From the NCBI RefSeq assembly GCF_016892705.1, contig NZ_JAFEMB010000001.1:744001-808000 (forward strand): a stretch of 64,000 nucleotides of DNA, given 5' to 3'. Of this stretch, positions 50,540 through 58,586 are shown piece by piece. Each line of letters opens with the position of its first letter. Position 1 is the first letter of the stretch. The notes below the pieces were generated by a model, which was not told the DNA's origin, searched no databases, and was given only the letters and a program-made list of their open reading frames with translations. This DNA comes from Microvirga pudoricolor. Lineage in GTDB: Bacteria > Pseudomonadota > Alphaproteobacteria > Rhizobiales > Beijerinckiaceae. A program made the translations under genes and the position numbers.

Positions 50540-51424
50540 ATGCCGACAGACGACAAGTCAAACCCGCTGACCCAGCTTATCACGGGTGCCGTGGACGCAA
50601 TGCGCCCCACGTCTCGATCCAAGAAGAGCGGCGCCCGCCGCAGCTCGACTGGTGGAAAAGCTGCAGCATCGAAGACCACGTCCGCTCGCAAGAGCGGCTC
50701 CACGACCAGTGCCAAGAAGTCGGCTGCCAAAAGCACCGGCAAGAGCACCAGCAAGAGCACTGGGACCACGGCCCGCAAGTCGGCCGCCAAATCGACGGGC
50801 AGCTCGTCCCGTTCGACCGCTGCGAAGCGCGGAACGGCCGCCAAGAGCGGCACGACCCGCACGGCGGCCAAGTCGTCCGCACGTGGCTCCACGAAGAGCG
50901 CTGGCCGTTCGACGAAGTCGGCAGCCGGCAAGGCCGGCGGACGCGCGACGGCGGCCAAGAGCGCGGTGAAGTCGGCCACCCGGTCCGCGAAGAGCGCGGT
51001 CAAGAGCGCTGTGAAAAGCACCGCTCGCAAGACCGGTACGACCAGCAGCGCCCGCAAGACGGCGGCCAAGAGCACCGCTCGCAAGACGGCGGCGAAGTCC
51101 ACCTCGCGCAGCTCGAGCCAGAAGGCGACGGCCGCCAAGACCTCGCGTTCGCCCGCTCGCGGTGCCACGAAGTCGACGGGCCGCTCCACCAAGTCGACGG
51201 CTTCGCGGTCGTCCGCTCGCGGCGCCGCCAAGACGGCGGCCAAGCCTCGCACGGCCGCCAAGAGCACGGCCTCGAGGAGCACGGCCTCCAAGAGCACGAC
51301 CAAGCGCGCTGCCGCTGCGTCAAGCCGCACCTCCGCGACGAAGAAGTCCGGCAAGGTGAGCTCCAAGGCCACGACGAGCCGTTCGCGCAAGGGACCGGGC
51401 TCGACGAAGTCGACGAAGCGTTAA
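50540..51424 (+). CDS. Lys/Ser/Thr/Ala-rich histone H1-like protein
   Basis: After a short N-terminus (MPTDDKSNPLTQLITGAVDAMRP), the 294-residue protein consists almost wholly of Lys, Ser, Ala, Thr, Arg and Gly in imperfect repeats such as TARKSAAKSTG and ARKTAAKSTARKTAAKST. It would be strongly basic and disordered, like bacterial histone H1/AlgP-type proteins that bind DNA. ATG 50540 has GGAGG upstream. An EcfG promoter lies just before it, so it may compact DNA in stress or stationary phase. The repeats are imperfect at DNA level, with many near-identical codon strings. Confidence 0.85.
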   Translation: MPTDDKSNPLTQLITGAVDAMRPTSRSKKSGARRSSTGGKAAASKTTSARKSGSTTSAKKSAAKSTGKSTSKSTGTTARKSAAKSTGSSSRSTAAKRGTAAKSGTTRTAAKSSARGSTKSAGRSTKSAAGKAGGRATAAKSAVKSATRSAKSAVKSAVKSTARKTGTTSSARKTAAKSTARKTAAKSTSRSSSQKATAAKTSRSPARGATKSTGRSTKSTASRSSARGAAKTAAKPRTAAKSTASRSTASKSTTKRAAAASSRTSATKKSGKVSSKATTSRSRKGPGSTKSTKR

Positions 51425-51491
51425 GACCACCCGTGCCCCTTCATGCGCCCGGAAGACGGCTCCTGCTGCCTTCCGGCGCATCGGCGCACAA

Positions 51492-51521
51492 AAAATCGCC
51501 CGGCCTCCGCCGGGCGATTTT
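51492..51521. terminator. bidirectional terminator between histone-like and PRC-barrel genes
   Basis: A perfect 13-bp stem (AAAATCGCCCGGC with GCCGGGCGATTTT), loop CTCC, between convergent genes. Confidence 0.92.
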
Positions 51522-51538
51522 CGTTTCGGGCGACTGCC

Positions 51539-51946
51539 TCAGCGGCCTGTGCTCAGGGGATCCGACTCGCCCCAATAGGGCGTGGCGTTGTAATAGCGGT
51601 GAACGTGTTCCTCCCATTCACGATCGTAGGAGGCATCATGCCCCTCGGCCGTGCGGCGGGGCGCCCCGCGGAGCTGGTCCTCGGTCATGTTGAGCTCGTA
51701 GGCGTCCAGACCGGTGTTGTATTTCAGGGTGCCCCATGGAAGGGTGTAGTACTCCTCGCCGAGGCCCATGAAGCCACCGAAGCTCATGACCGCGTAAGCG
51801 ACCTTGCCCGATCTCTTGTCGATCATCACCCGCTCGATGGTTCCGATCTTGTCGCCATCGGTCCGGCGGACGGGGGTTCCCTCGACCTTGTCGCTGGCGA
51901 TAAGCGCGTGGGTCTCCCGGGTATCGGTGCCTGATGTCGTCTGCAT
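51539..51946 (-). CDS. PRC-barrel domain protein
   Basis: The 135-residue soluble protein has a single PRC-barrel domain (ALIASDKVEGTPVRRTDGDKIGTIERVMIDKRSGKVAYAVMSFGGFMGLGEEYYTLPW), a fold that joins RNA-processing and photosynthetic reaction-centre proteins, and an acidic/aromatic C-terminus. The ATG at 51946 has AAGGAG at 8 nt; a longer upstream frame crosses the promoter and is rejected. An EcfG promoter lies just upstream on the minus strand. Its molecular partner is unknown. Confidence 0.88.
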   Translation of the reverse strand: MQTTSGTDTRETHALIASDKVEGTPVRRTDGDKIGTIERVMIDKRSGKVAYAVMSFGGFMGLGEEYYTLPWGTLKYNTGLDAYELNMTEDQLRGAPRRTAEGHDASYDREWEEHVHRYYNATPYWGESDPLSTGR

Positions 51947-51979
51947 GACGTGTCTCCTTATCCGTGGGGATGACCAAGC

Positions 51980-52004
51980 AACGCTTGGCGAAAAGGGGTG
52001 TTCC
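51980..52004 (-). promoter_or_regulatory. EcfG general-stress promoter before PRC-barrel gene
   Basis: On the minus strand GGAAC (52004-52000), 16 nt, and CGTT (51983-51980) match the EcfG consensus 34 nt before the ATG. Confidence 0.75.
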
Positions 52005-52066
52005 GGCTCAGCTCCGGCGAGGCGCGGAGCCGGGCCCGAAAGCCCCAGACCATGAGGGCGCCTTCG

Positions 52067-52092
52067 GAACCGCGTTCTTCGTCGCGACGTTG
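52067..52092 (+). promoter_or_regulatory. EcfG general-stress promoter before SDR gene
   Basis: GGAAC at 52067-52071, 17 nt, then CGTT at 52089-52092, 29 nt before the ATG. It is divergent to the promoter at 51980-52004, so one intergenic region may serve two stress genes. Confidence 0.72.
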
Positions 52093-52121
52093 ACCCGGCA
52101 TTTCGTGACAAGGAGACTCCT

Positions 52122-53276
52122 ATGACTGTCCGCCAGAAACCGGTTGGGGAACAGGTTGTCGTCATCACCGGCGCTTCGAGCGGAATCGGGCTCGCGACGG
52201 CGCGCCTCTTCGCGGCCCGAGGCGTGAAGGGCTTGGTTCTCGTAGCCCGAAACGAGGACGCTTTGCGCAAGATCGCCGAGGAACTTGAGGAGCAGGGCGT
52301 TCACGCCGTCCCGGTCGCGGCCGATGCCAGCAAGCGCGAGGAACTGGAGGCCGTGTCCCGCAAGGCCATCGAGACCTTCGGAGGTTACGATACCTGGGTC
52401 AACGATGCGGCCGTGGCGCTCTACGGCACCCTCGACGAGATCCCGATCCCAGACCAGCGCCAGCTCTTCGAGGTCAATTACTGGGGCGTGGTTTATGGCT
52501 CCCTCATCGCGGCCCGGCACCTGCGGGCGCGCGGCGGCACCATCGTCAATGTGGGCAGCGTTCTGTCCGAGCGGGCCATCCTGCTTCAAACTCAGTATTC
52601 CGCCGCAAAGCATGCCGTGAAAGGCTTCACGGACGGGCTGCGCATGGAGCTGGAGCAGGAAGGAGCGCCGATCTGGGTGACTCTGATCAAGCCGTCCTCC
52701 ATCGACACGCCCTATGTGGAGCATGCCCGGAACTATCTTGGCGACAACGCCAAGGTTCCGCCGCCTGCCTATGACCCCGATCTCGTCGCCAAGGCCATCG
52801 TCTTCGCGTCGGAAAACCGCCGGCGCGAGCTCACCATCGGGTTCGGCGGCTGGGTGATCGGCGCCATGGGCAAGGTCGCGCCGCGTCTCACGGACAAGAC
52901 CATGGAGATGATGGGCTACGGGGCGCAGACGACGCGGCAGCCCGAGCGCGCCGGCATGCGGGACAACCTCTACCAGCCCCGCGAGGATGGCGACACGCAT
53001 TCCTCCCTCGACACCATGACCCGCAAGACCAGCGTCCTGCTCGCCGCACAGATCCATCCCCTGGCGACGGCTGCGATCCTGGCGGGAGTCGGGGCTGCGG
53101 TTGCGGCGCTCCTGTTGCCCATTGGCGCCTCGTCCGCCCCGCGGAGGCGTCAGCCCCTGCGCCGCTTCCAACCGGTCGTGCGCAAGAACGGCAACGGGCA
53201 CGACAAGCGCTCCTACGGCCCTGGCCACCTGGCGGGACGCGACGCCTCCGTGCGGCCCCCCCAGGTTCGGCACTGA
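52122..53276 (+). CDS. SDR-family oxidoreductase with C-terminal membrane segment
   Basis: The 384-residue protein has a short-chain dehydrogenase domain: cofactor loop TGASSGIG (16-23), NDAA, catalytic Ser146, Tyr159 and Lys163 (YSAAK). Beyond residue 300 is an unusual extension, with a hydrophobic helix (about 312-341, TSVLLAAQIHPLATAAILAG) and a basic tail. The substrate is unknown. ATG 52122 follows AAGGAGACTCCT. An EcfG promoter precedes it, and a stress role is likely. Confidence 0.9.
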   Translation: MTVRQKPVGEQVVVITGASSGIGLATARLFAARGVKGLVLVARNEDALRKIAEELEEQGVHAVPVAADASKREELEAVSRKAIETFGGYDTWVNDAAVALYGTLDEIPIPDQRQLFEVNYWGVVYGSLIAARHLRARGGTIVNVGSVLSERAILLQTQYSAAKHAVKGFTDGLRMELEQEGAPIWVTLIKPSSIDTPYVEHARNYLGDNAKVPPPAYDPDLVAKAIVFASENRRRELTIGFGGWVIGAMGKVAPRLTDKTMEMMGYGAQTTRQPERAGMRDNLYQPREDGDTHSSLDTMTRKTSVLLAAQIHPLATAAILAGVGAAVAALLLPIGASSAPRRRQPLRRFQPVVRKNGNGHDKRSYGPGHLAGRDASVRPPQVRH

Positions 53277-53386
53277 TCACGGTCGAGTGTAGCCGGGAGG
53301 CGCCGAGGTGCCTTCCGGTCTCCGTCCCCATTGATGGACGGGTGGCCGGATTGCCGGATCCCGTCAAAGCACCTTAGCCTCCGCTC

Positions 53387-54295
53387 ATGATGATGATTCG
53401 CAGCATCGCCGTCGCCGTTCTGCTGTTGGGCGCGCCAGCCCTGGCGCAGGACAAGGGAAGCCTCAATCCGCGCCCGCTGCCGCCCCTGGCCAACCCCAAC
53501 GACCCCGCTCTCGCCGCCAAGGAGCTTTTCGGACGCCAGCAGGCTCCGGCCAATCTGTCTGCCCGCTCCATCGGCGGCTACGCCCGGGGGTGCGTTGCGG
53601 GAGCGACGGCCCTGCCGATCGACGGCGAGACCTGGCAGGTCATGCGCCTGTCCCGCAACCGCAACTGGGGGCATCCCCAACTCATCGCCTACCTGGAGCG
53701 CTTGTCCCGGAGGGTGCCGCAGGTCAATGGCTGGCCCGGCCTCCTCGTCGGCGACATCGCCCAACCTCGAGGCGGCCCGATGATCACCGGCCACGCGTCC
53801 CATCAGATCGGCCTCGACGCCGACATCTGGCTGACTCCCATGCCCGAGAGACGCCTGTCCCGCCTCGAGCGCGAGGAGATGTCCGCCACCAATGTGGTCC
53901 GGGCCGACTGGCTCGACGTGGATCCGCGTGTCTGGACACCCCAACATCAGGCCCTTCTGAAGGCTGTGGCGTCCGAGCGCAGCGTCGCGCGTGTCTTCGT
54001 CAACCCGGCAATCAAGAAGGCGCTCTGCCGGGACGCGGGCGCGGACAGGTCGTGGCTGACCAAGATCCGGCCGACCTATGGACACAACTACCATTTCCAC
54101 ATCCGGCTTGCCTGCCCGAGCGGCGCGGTGGGCTGCTCGGATCAGGACCCACCGCCGCCCGGCGACGGATGCGGCGCCGATCTGGCTTATTGGTTCAAGC
54201 CGGAGGTGATGAACCCAAGGCCCGGCCCTCCCCGGCCGCCCCTCACGCTGGCGCAGCTCCCCGCCGAGTGCCGCAGCGTTCTCGTGGCTCCCTGA
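53387..54295 (+). CDS. mepA: penicillin-insensitive murein endopeptidase (MepA family)
   Basis: The 302-residue exported zinc peptidase cuts D-Ala-meso-DAP cross-links in peptidoglycan. A signal peptide (RSIAVAVLLLGAPALAQ) precedes the LAS-type metal sites MITGHASHQIGLDADIWLTP (His and Asp ligands) and YGHNYHFHIRLACP (HxH). The cysteines in the last 60 residues match MepA. Three ATGs in a row (53387, 53390, 53393) are equally likely starts. Confidence 0.93.
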   Translation: MMMIRSIAVAVLLLGAPALAQDKGSLNPRPLPPLANPNDPALAAKELFGRQQAPANLSARSIGGYARGCVAGATALPIDGETWQVMRLSRNRNWGHPQLIAYLERLSRRVPQVNGWPGLLVGDIAQPRGGPMITGHASHQIGLDADIWLTPMPERRLSRLEREEMSATNVVRADWLDVDPRVWTPQHQALLKAVASERSVARVFVNPAIKKALCRDAGADRSWLTKIRPTYGHNYHFHIRLACPSGAVGCSDQDPPPPGDGCGADLAYWFKPEVMNPRPGPPRPPLTLAQLPAECRSVLVAP

Positions 54296-54303
54296 CGCAA
54301 GAC

Positions 54304-54326
54304 GCCGCCCGAGAGTGTCGGGCGGC
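54304..54326. terminator. hairpin between mepA and msrA
   Basis: A perfect 9-bp stem (GCCGCCCGA with TCGGGCGGC), 5-nt loop, between convergent genes; no T-run. Confidence 0.6.
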
Positions 54327-54358
54327 TCCACAGACGTAGCCTCAGGTAGCAGTCGGCC

Positions 54359-55015
54359 CTAAGCCGCGACGCCCACCCCGATAGGACAGGAGACGCCGGT
54401 CCCGCCAAGGCCGCAGTAACCGCTGGGATTCTTGGCCAGGTACTGCTGATGGTAATCCTCGGCGAAGTAGAATGGTCCAGCCTCCACAATTTCGGTGGTG
54501 ATCGGCCCGTAGCCCCTTGCCTTCAAGGCCTCGCCATAGGTCGCCTTGGACGCCTCGGCGGCCTTCTTCTGCCCCTCATCGAAGACGTAGATGCCAGACC
54601 GGTACTGGGTGCCCACATCGTTGCCCTGGCGCATGCCTTGGGTCGGGTCGTGGCTCTCCCAGAAGGTCTTGAGCAGGTCCTCGTAGCTGATTTCCTGAGG
54701 ATCGTAGGCCACGAGCACGACTTCGTTCTGGCCCGTCAGTCCGGAGCAAACCTCCTCATAGGTCGGGTTCGGAGTGGTGCCGCCCGCATAGCCGACTGCC
54801 GTGGCCCAGATGCCCTTGTCCAGCTGCCAGAACTTCCGTTCCGCCCCCCAGAAGCAGCCAAGGCCGAACAAGGCGATCTTGATGCCGTCAGGATAGGGGC
54901 CCATGAGGGGCCGGCCGTTGACGAAATGGCGCTCGGCGGTCGGAATGGGGGTGGGCCGGCCCGGCAGGGCCTCTGCGGCCGCGGGCAGGTCGGTGCGCTT
55001 GCGAAAGCCAAACAT
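54359..55015 (-). CDS. msrA: peptide methionine sulfoxide reductase MsrA
   Basis: MsrA reduces methionine S-sulfoxide in proteins. The 218-residue product has the catalytic motif [14 protein letters not shown] (Cys54) and resolving cysteines near the C-terminus ([14 protein letters not shown]), and the conserved block [43 protein letters not shown]. The N-terminal extension (about 45 residues) is common in alphaproteobacteria and has no signal peptide. Confidence 0.95.
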   Translation of the reverse strand: MFGFRKRTDLPAAAEALPGRPTPIPTAERHFVNGRPLMGPYPDGIKIALFGLGCFWGAERKFWQLDKGIWATAVGYAGGTTPNPTYEEVCSGLTGQNEVVLVAYDPQEISYEDLLKTFWESHDPTQGMRQGNDVGTQYRSGIYVFDEGQKKAAEASKATYGEALKARGYGPITTEIVEAGPFYFAEDYHQQYLAKNPSGYCGLGGTGVSCPIGVGVAA

Positions 55016-55085
55016 GGGAAAATCCTTATAGGTTTTCCCTTATATAGGAGGACTTCCGGCCAATTTTTAGGTGTGCCCCGGGGCC

Positions 55086-55406
55086 TCAATGGCTTGCCAG
55101 ATAACCGATCGGCTCCAGAGGCTTCTGGCCTAGCCACAGAAACACGAGGCCCAGGATCAAGCCTGCGATAGAGGCCGGAAGAAGGAGGAACTCGGTCAGA
55201 ACAGGGTCCCACAGCATCGGGTGCACATGCTGCGTCACGGCGGCCTGGAGATGGCCGAGGCTGGCTGGGGAGACCGTCTCCCAGAGAGACCGCAGCGAAC
55301 TGAAGGCCAGGGTTTCATTGACGATGGAGCGCGTCCCATCGACCACAAGGCCAATGAATCCTGCCGCCACCAGAAGCAACCCCACCAGGCGCGCCAACCC
55401 TCTCAC
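55086..55406 (-). CDS. hypothetical protein with two membrane helices
   Basis: The protein of about 106 residues has helices at its two ends (LVGLLLVAAGFIGLVVDGT and EFLLLPASIAGLILGLVFLWLG) with a polar middle containing QHVHPMLWDP. The GTG at 55406 has GAGG 7 nt upstream; a TTG at 55475 is a poorer start. No family is recognised. It stands alone downstream of a divergent promoter region before the tRNA genes. Confidence 0.65.
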   Translation of the reverse strand: MRGLARLVGLLLVAAGFIGLVVDGTRSIVNETLAFSSLRSLWETVSPASLGHLQAAVTQHVHPMLWDPVLTEFLLLPASIAGLILGLVFLWLGQKPLEPIGYLASH

Positions 55407-55616
55407 GTCAAGACCTCGCTGTCTGAGCCGCCGAGCATAATGTCCCGGAAGGCGGCTTGTCACTTGAAACCACAAAATGTCTTAAGATGCGCTTGCCTTC
55501 AGCCCACATTTAGCGATACACGACCGCTTCCGAACCGCTTGAAGCGGCCGGGACCGTCCAGCCAGCCCTCTAGGCTGGTTATAGGTCCCAAAGCCAGGCT
55601 TTAAAGGGATCGAGCA

Positions 55617-55706
55617 GGAGGGGTGGCCGAGTGGTTGAAGGCGCACGCCTGGAAAGTGTGTATACGGGAAACCGTATCGCGGGTTCGAATCCCGCTCCCT
55701 CCGCCA
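55617..55706 (+). tRNA. tRNA-Ser (GGA)
   Basis: Cloverleaf with a 7-bp acceptor stem (GGAGGGG with UCCCUCC, one G-U), anticodon GGA at 55651-55653, long variable arm (TACGGGAAACCGTA), T-arm GCGGGTTCGAATCCCGC, discriminator G and an encoded CCA end. Confidence 0.97.
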
Positions 55707-55872
55707 CTACTTTCAGTTAAGCAGCTGAAACATCTTGGGTTTTTAGTACTTCCAAAGCGCTAACCTACGGCTCGACCCCCGGATGGAAAACTGTACGACA
55801 GCAGCTGAATTTCCTTAGCGAGGAGTTATCCCCCATCCCGTTGCGCGACCGTGGGGATGCGTTCCAACTCGC

Positions 55873-55947
<75 letters not shown>

Positions 55948-56234
55948 TTCTTTTCAAGGGCTTAGAGGCTAGAGCTTGGCTCGCCTCGGCCTGGAAGGAT
56001 CGGTGGAGGGGTCGTTTCAGGGGTCTTTCTCGCGAAACCGGCCTTCTGTTCTACTAGAGAGTGAATGTCCACGCTCTTAGCTAGATCACGGTGGAACTCT
56101 CCTTCCCGCGATAAGATTTTGTGAATGGAAGAACGGAAGGGCAACAATCGCCTTGCACCGAACTTCGGCTTAGTGGAACTTTTCCTATCAGGACCGGGCT
56201 CCCCGATCACAAATGCAAATCGTGAGTGTGTTTA

Positions 56235-56855
56235 ATGGCCAAGGGATCGTCAGGAAAAGCGGGAGGCACCTCCCGGATCCGCTTCATTATGGTTGAGGCG
56301 GAAATTGCCGATGGAGATGTTGGCCAAATCACGCAGGCGATTCAGAACGCCCTTCGCGGTCCGGCGGCCCCGGCCCAGCGGATCACCGCGCCCAACGGGA
56401 CAAGAGCGATAGCCCATCAGGAGCCACCCGAGATCGAAGGCGAGGTAGAAGTTGAGGACGAAGCGCAGGCAGAAGAGGCTCCGCGCGCTGCGAAGCAGCG
56501 TGGGCCGCGCAAGCCCGCAGCGACACCTCAGGTCCTTGATCTCGACCTGACATCAGATGTCTCCCTTGCCACATTCGCTCAAAAGGCAAGCCCGAAAAGC
56601 CACGCCAAGCGATTTCTTCTGATCGCTGCATGGTTCAAAGAGCATCGTGACGTCGACACCATCACTGTCGATCATGTCTATACCTGCTACCGCGCTCTCA
56701 AGTGGCCAACTGGCATTGCCGACTTCGCTCAGCCGCTCCGGGACCTCAAGGGAGAACAATATTTCACAACCCCAGAGCGAGGCCACTATATGATTAACCA
56801 CCTTGGCCTTGCTGAGGTTGAGAATTTGATCAACGGCGGCGACGGATGGAGCTAA
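56235..56855 (+). CDS. hypothetical protein, first gene of the HEPN unit
   Basis: The 206-residue protein begins with a beta-alpha-like segment (SRIRFIMVEAEIADGDVGQITQAIQNALRG), then an acidic and charged linker (EIEGEVEVEDEAQAEEAPRAAKQRGPRKP), then a C-terminal domain (about 105-205) with a winged-helix look (KRFLLIAAWFKEHRDVDTITVDHVYTCYRALKWPTGIADFAQPLRDLKGEQYF). No name is known to me. The ATG at 56235 has a weak upstream site; GTG 56226 is an alternative. It overlaps the next gene by 10 nt, so they are translated together and may interact. Confidence 0.78.
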   Translation: MAKGSSGKAGGTSRIRFIMVEAEIADGDVGQITQAIQNALRGPAAPAQRITAPNGTRAIAHQEPPEIEGEVEVEDEAQAEEAPRAAKQRGPRKPAATPQVLDLDLTSDVSLATFAQKASPKSHAKRFLLIAAWFKEHRDVDTITVDHVYTCYRALKWPTGIADFAQPLRDLKGEQYFTTPERGHYMINHLGLAEVENLINGGDGWS

Positions 56856-57598
56856 CTGATTTTATTTTACAGGTTGAAGGCTTTGATGCCCTGCCACCAC
56901 GAGAGAAGATCAAGCTGTTTGGATGGCATCTTCATACTCATAGAGGCAAGGCGATATTCGATAATGAAGCCATAAGAAGCTGCTTTAGACAGCTTCACCT
57001 AACCCCTCCAGATCCGTCCGTTTACCTCCCAAGAATGGCGGCCTCGAAACCGGCAGACCTTCTGAAGGAAGGGCGCGGCTACAAGCTCGCACGCGCTGCG
57101 CGCTCCGACTTGGATGCAAAGTATGGTGTGCACCACACAGTAATCCACGTAAGCCAGCTCCTCTCCAATTTGCCAGCGAAGGTCCCCGACCTGGCAGAGA
57201 GAACCTTCCTCATTGAGGCGATGAAATGCTACCGCGTCGAGGCTTACAGAGCCTGCATTGTGATGACGTGGAACCTCACGTTTGATCACTTGGTACGGTG
57301 GATCCTGAGAGAGCCGCAGCGTCTGAGTGATTTCAACTTGGCGATCCCGAAACGCTTTCCAAAGAAACAGGGTCTTACGGTCAGCGCCCAGGAGCATTTC
57401 GAGGATTTGAAGGAGGCCGACGTGATCGAGGTTTGCCAGACGGCATCCTTAGTATCTAAGAACATCATCGAGATCTTGAGAGAGAAGTTAAAACGCAGGA
57501 ACATCGCTGCGCATCCATCTCAAGTCATGGTGACACAATCGCAGGCCGATGACGTCGTGACGGATCTCGTGAACAATGTCGTCTTGGCGCTTTTGTAA
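56846..57598 (+). CDS. HEPN-motif protein, candidate RNase
   Basis: The 250-residue all-helical protein ends with an R-x4-H motif (RRNIAAHPS, Arg218 and His223) in the form of HEPN-superfamily RNases, preceded by a helix (MKCYRVEAYRACIVMTWNLTFDHLVRWIL) that often pairs with it. The N-terminal half has no recognised domain. HEPN proteins serve as toxins, abortive-infection effectors and CRISPR RNases. The upstream partner overlaps it by 10 nt; whether the partner is an antitoxin or a sensor is unknown. No catalysis has been shown. Confidence 0.75.
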   Translation: MELTDFILQVEGFDALPPREKIKLFGWHLHTHRGKAIFDNEAIRSCFRQLHLTPPDPSVYLPRMAASKPADLLKEGRGYKLARAARSDLDAKYGVHHTVIHVSQLLSNLPAKVPDLAERTFLIEAMKCYRVEAYRACIVMTWNLTFDHLVRWILREPQRLSDFNLAIPKRFPKKQGLTVSAQEHFEDLKEADVIEVCQTASLVSKNIIEILREKLKRRNIAAHPSQVMVTQSQADDVVTDLVNNVVLALL

Positions 57599-57622
57599 GC
57601 GTGCGCAGCACAGGCCAACTAT

Positions 57623-58477
57623 ATGCCACCACAAACGACAAGGCGTCCCGGCAGGAACTCATCGTGCCCATGTGGAAGTGGCAAAAAGTTCAAACACTGC
57701 CATGGGAAAAACCATCCACACCCGCCACTCAATAATTTAGCGTCGGTCCGGATTGATCATGGGAACAGGCGTGCGGTGTTCGTCACGAAGGACATTGTGA
57801 TCAACCAAATACATCGCGACGGCCCACATATTGCCAAGTCGTTCGACAGAATTGCTGAGAACGACCTCCGCGAAATCAGCTCTGTAATAGCCGATGCTGT
57901 CGGTTTGATGTGGCATCACTTGAGGTTCGAGGCAGAGGATTTCCGATCAACCTGTGCGGGACTGTTAAATAGCGCGCTTTCCACGTTCCTGGCTAGCATC
58001 GAGGTCGCACGCCATGGCTATAGAAGACCTTACGGCGCAATTGCTCGCGGAATTGTAGAGGCGTTAGCTACCACCTTGCATATCGCTATGGAGCCAGGCG
58101 CGCTTGCCAGGTTTCACGACGGTAAACTTGATCCCACAAAGAGCGTCTCTGCCGCAAGAAAAGCATTTCCACCCTTCGGGCATTTGTATGGTATACTGAG
58201 CAACCACTTCGTTCACATCAATAGGGCTCACTCCGGTCTTGAACCGACGAAGCGGTACACGAAGGACGAGGAGCCTCTAGATTTCATCCTTTCAAATATG
58301 AGAGTACATGCTTGGTTGATATATGTGGTCACAGAACTAGTGTTTTACGACGATGTTCCGGAGCCTCGATACTGGAAGAAGATCGCACAAAATCAATTCC
58401 AGTATGATCCCTCAGATGACGAAATGGCGTGGCAGCGCCAGTTCCTCGGTGACGAAACCCTGCAGTCAGACGATTGA
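57623..58477 (+). CDS. SEC-C zinc-motif protein of unknown function
   Basis: The 284-residue protein starts with a SEC-C motif (NSSCPCGSGKKFKHCHG; Cys15, Cys17, Cys26, His27) that binds zinc. The rest is helical, with YRRPYGAIARGIVEALATTLHI and MRVHAWLIYVVTELVFYDDVPE, resembling the DUF5677-like helical domains seen with such motifs. Function is unknown; SEC-C proteins occur in defence islands. It begins 24 nt after the HEPN gene and could belong to the same transcript. Confidence 0.8.
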   Translation: MPPQTTRRPGRNSSCPCGSGKKFKHCHGKNHPHPPLNNLASVRIDHGNRRAVFVTKDIVINQIHRDGPHIAKSFDRIAENDLREISSVIADAVGLMWHHLRFEAEDFRSTCAGLLNSALSTFLASIEVARHGYRRPYGAIARGIVEALATTLHIAMEPGALARFHDGKLDPTKSVSAARKAFPPFGHLYGILSNHFVHINRAHSGLEPTKRYTKDEEPLDFILSNMRVHAWLIYVVTELVFYDDVPEPRYWKKIAQNQFQYDPSDDEMAWQRQFLGDETLQSDD

Positions 58478-58586
58478 CTCCCTAGTGCGACGCCACCGCA
58501 TACACTCTGAAGGACGCCGTCCATGTCAAAAACTCGTTCGCCTACGCTCTGCATCCTCGAAGTGCAGAGACGATGCAGATGATACT

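Noticed and set aside
50540..51424. Tandem-repeat DNA as a mobile or satellite element
   Set aside because: It is one open frame with a ribosome site and stop, and repeats follow codon boundaries, so it is a repetitive basic protein.
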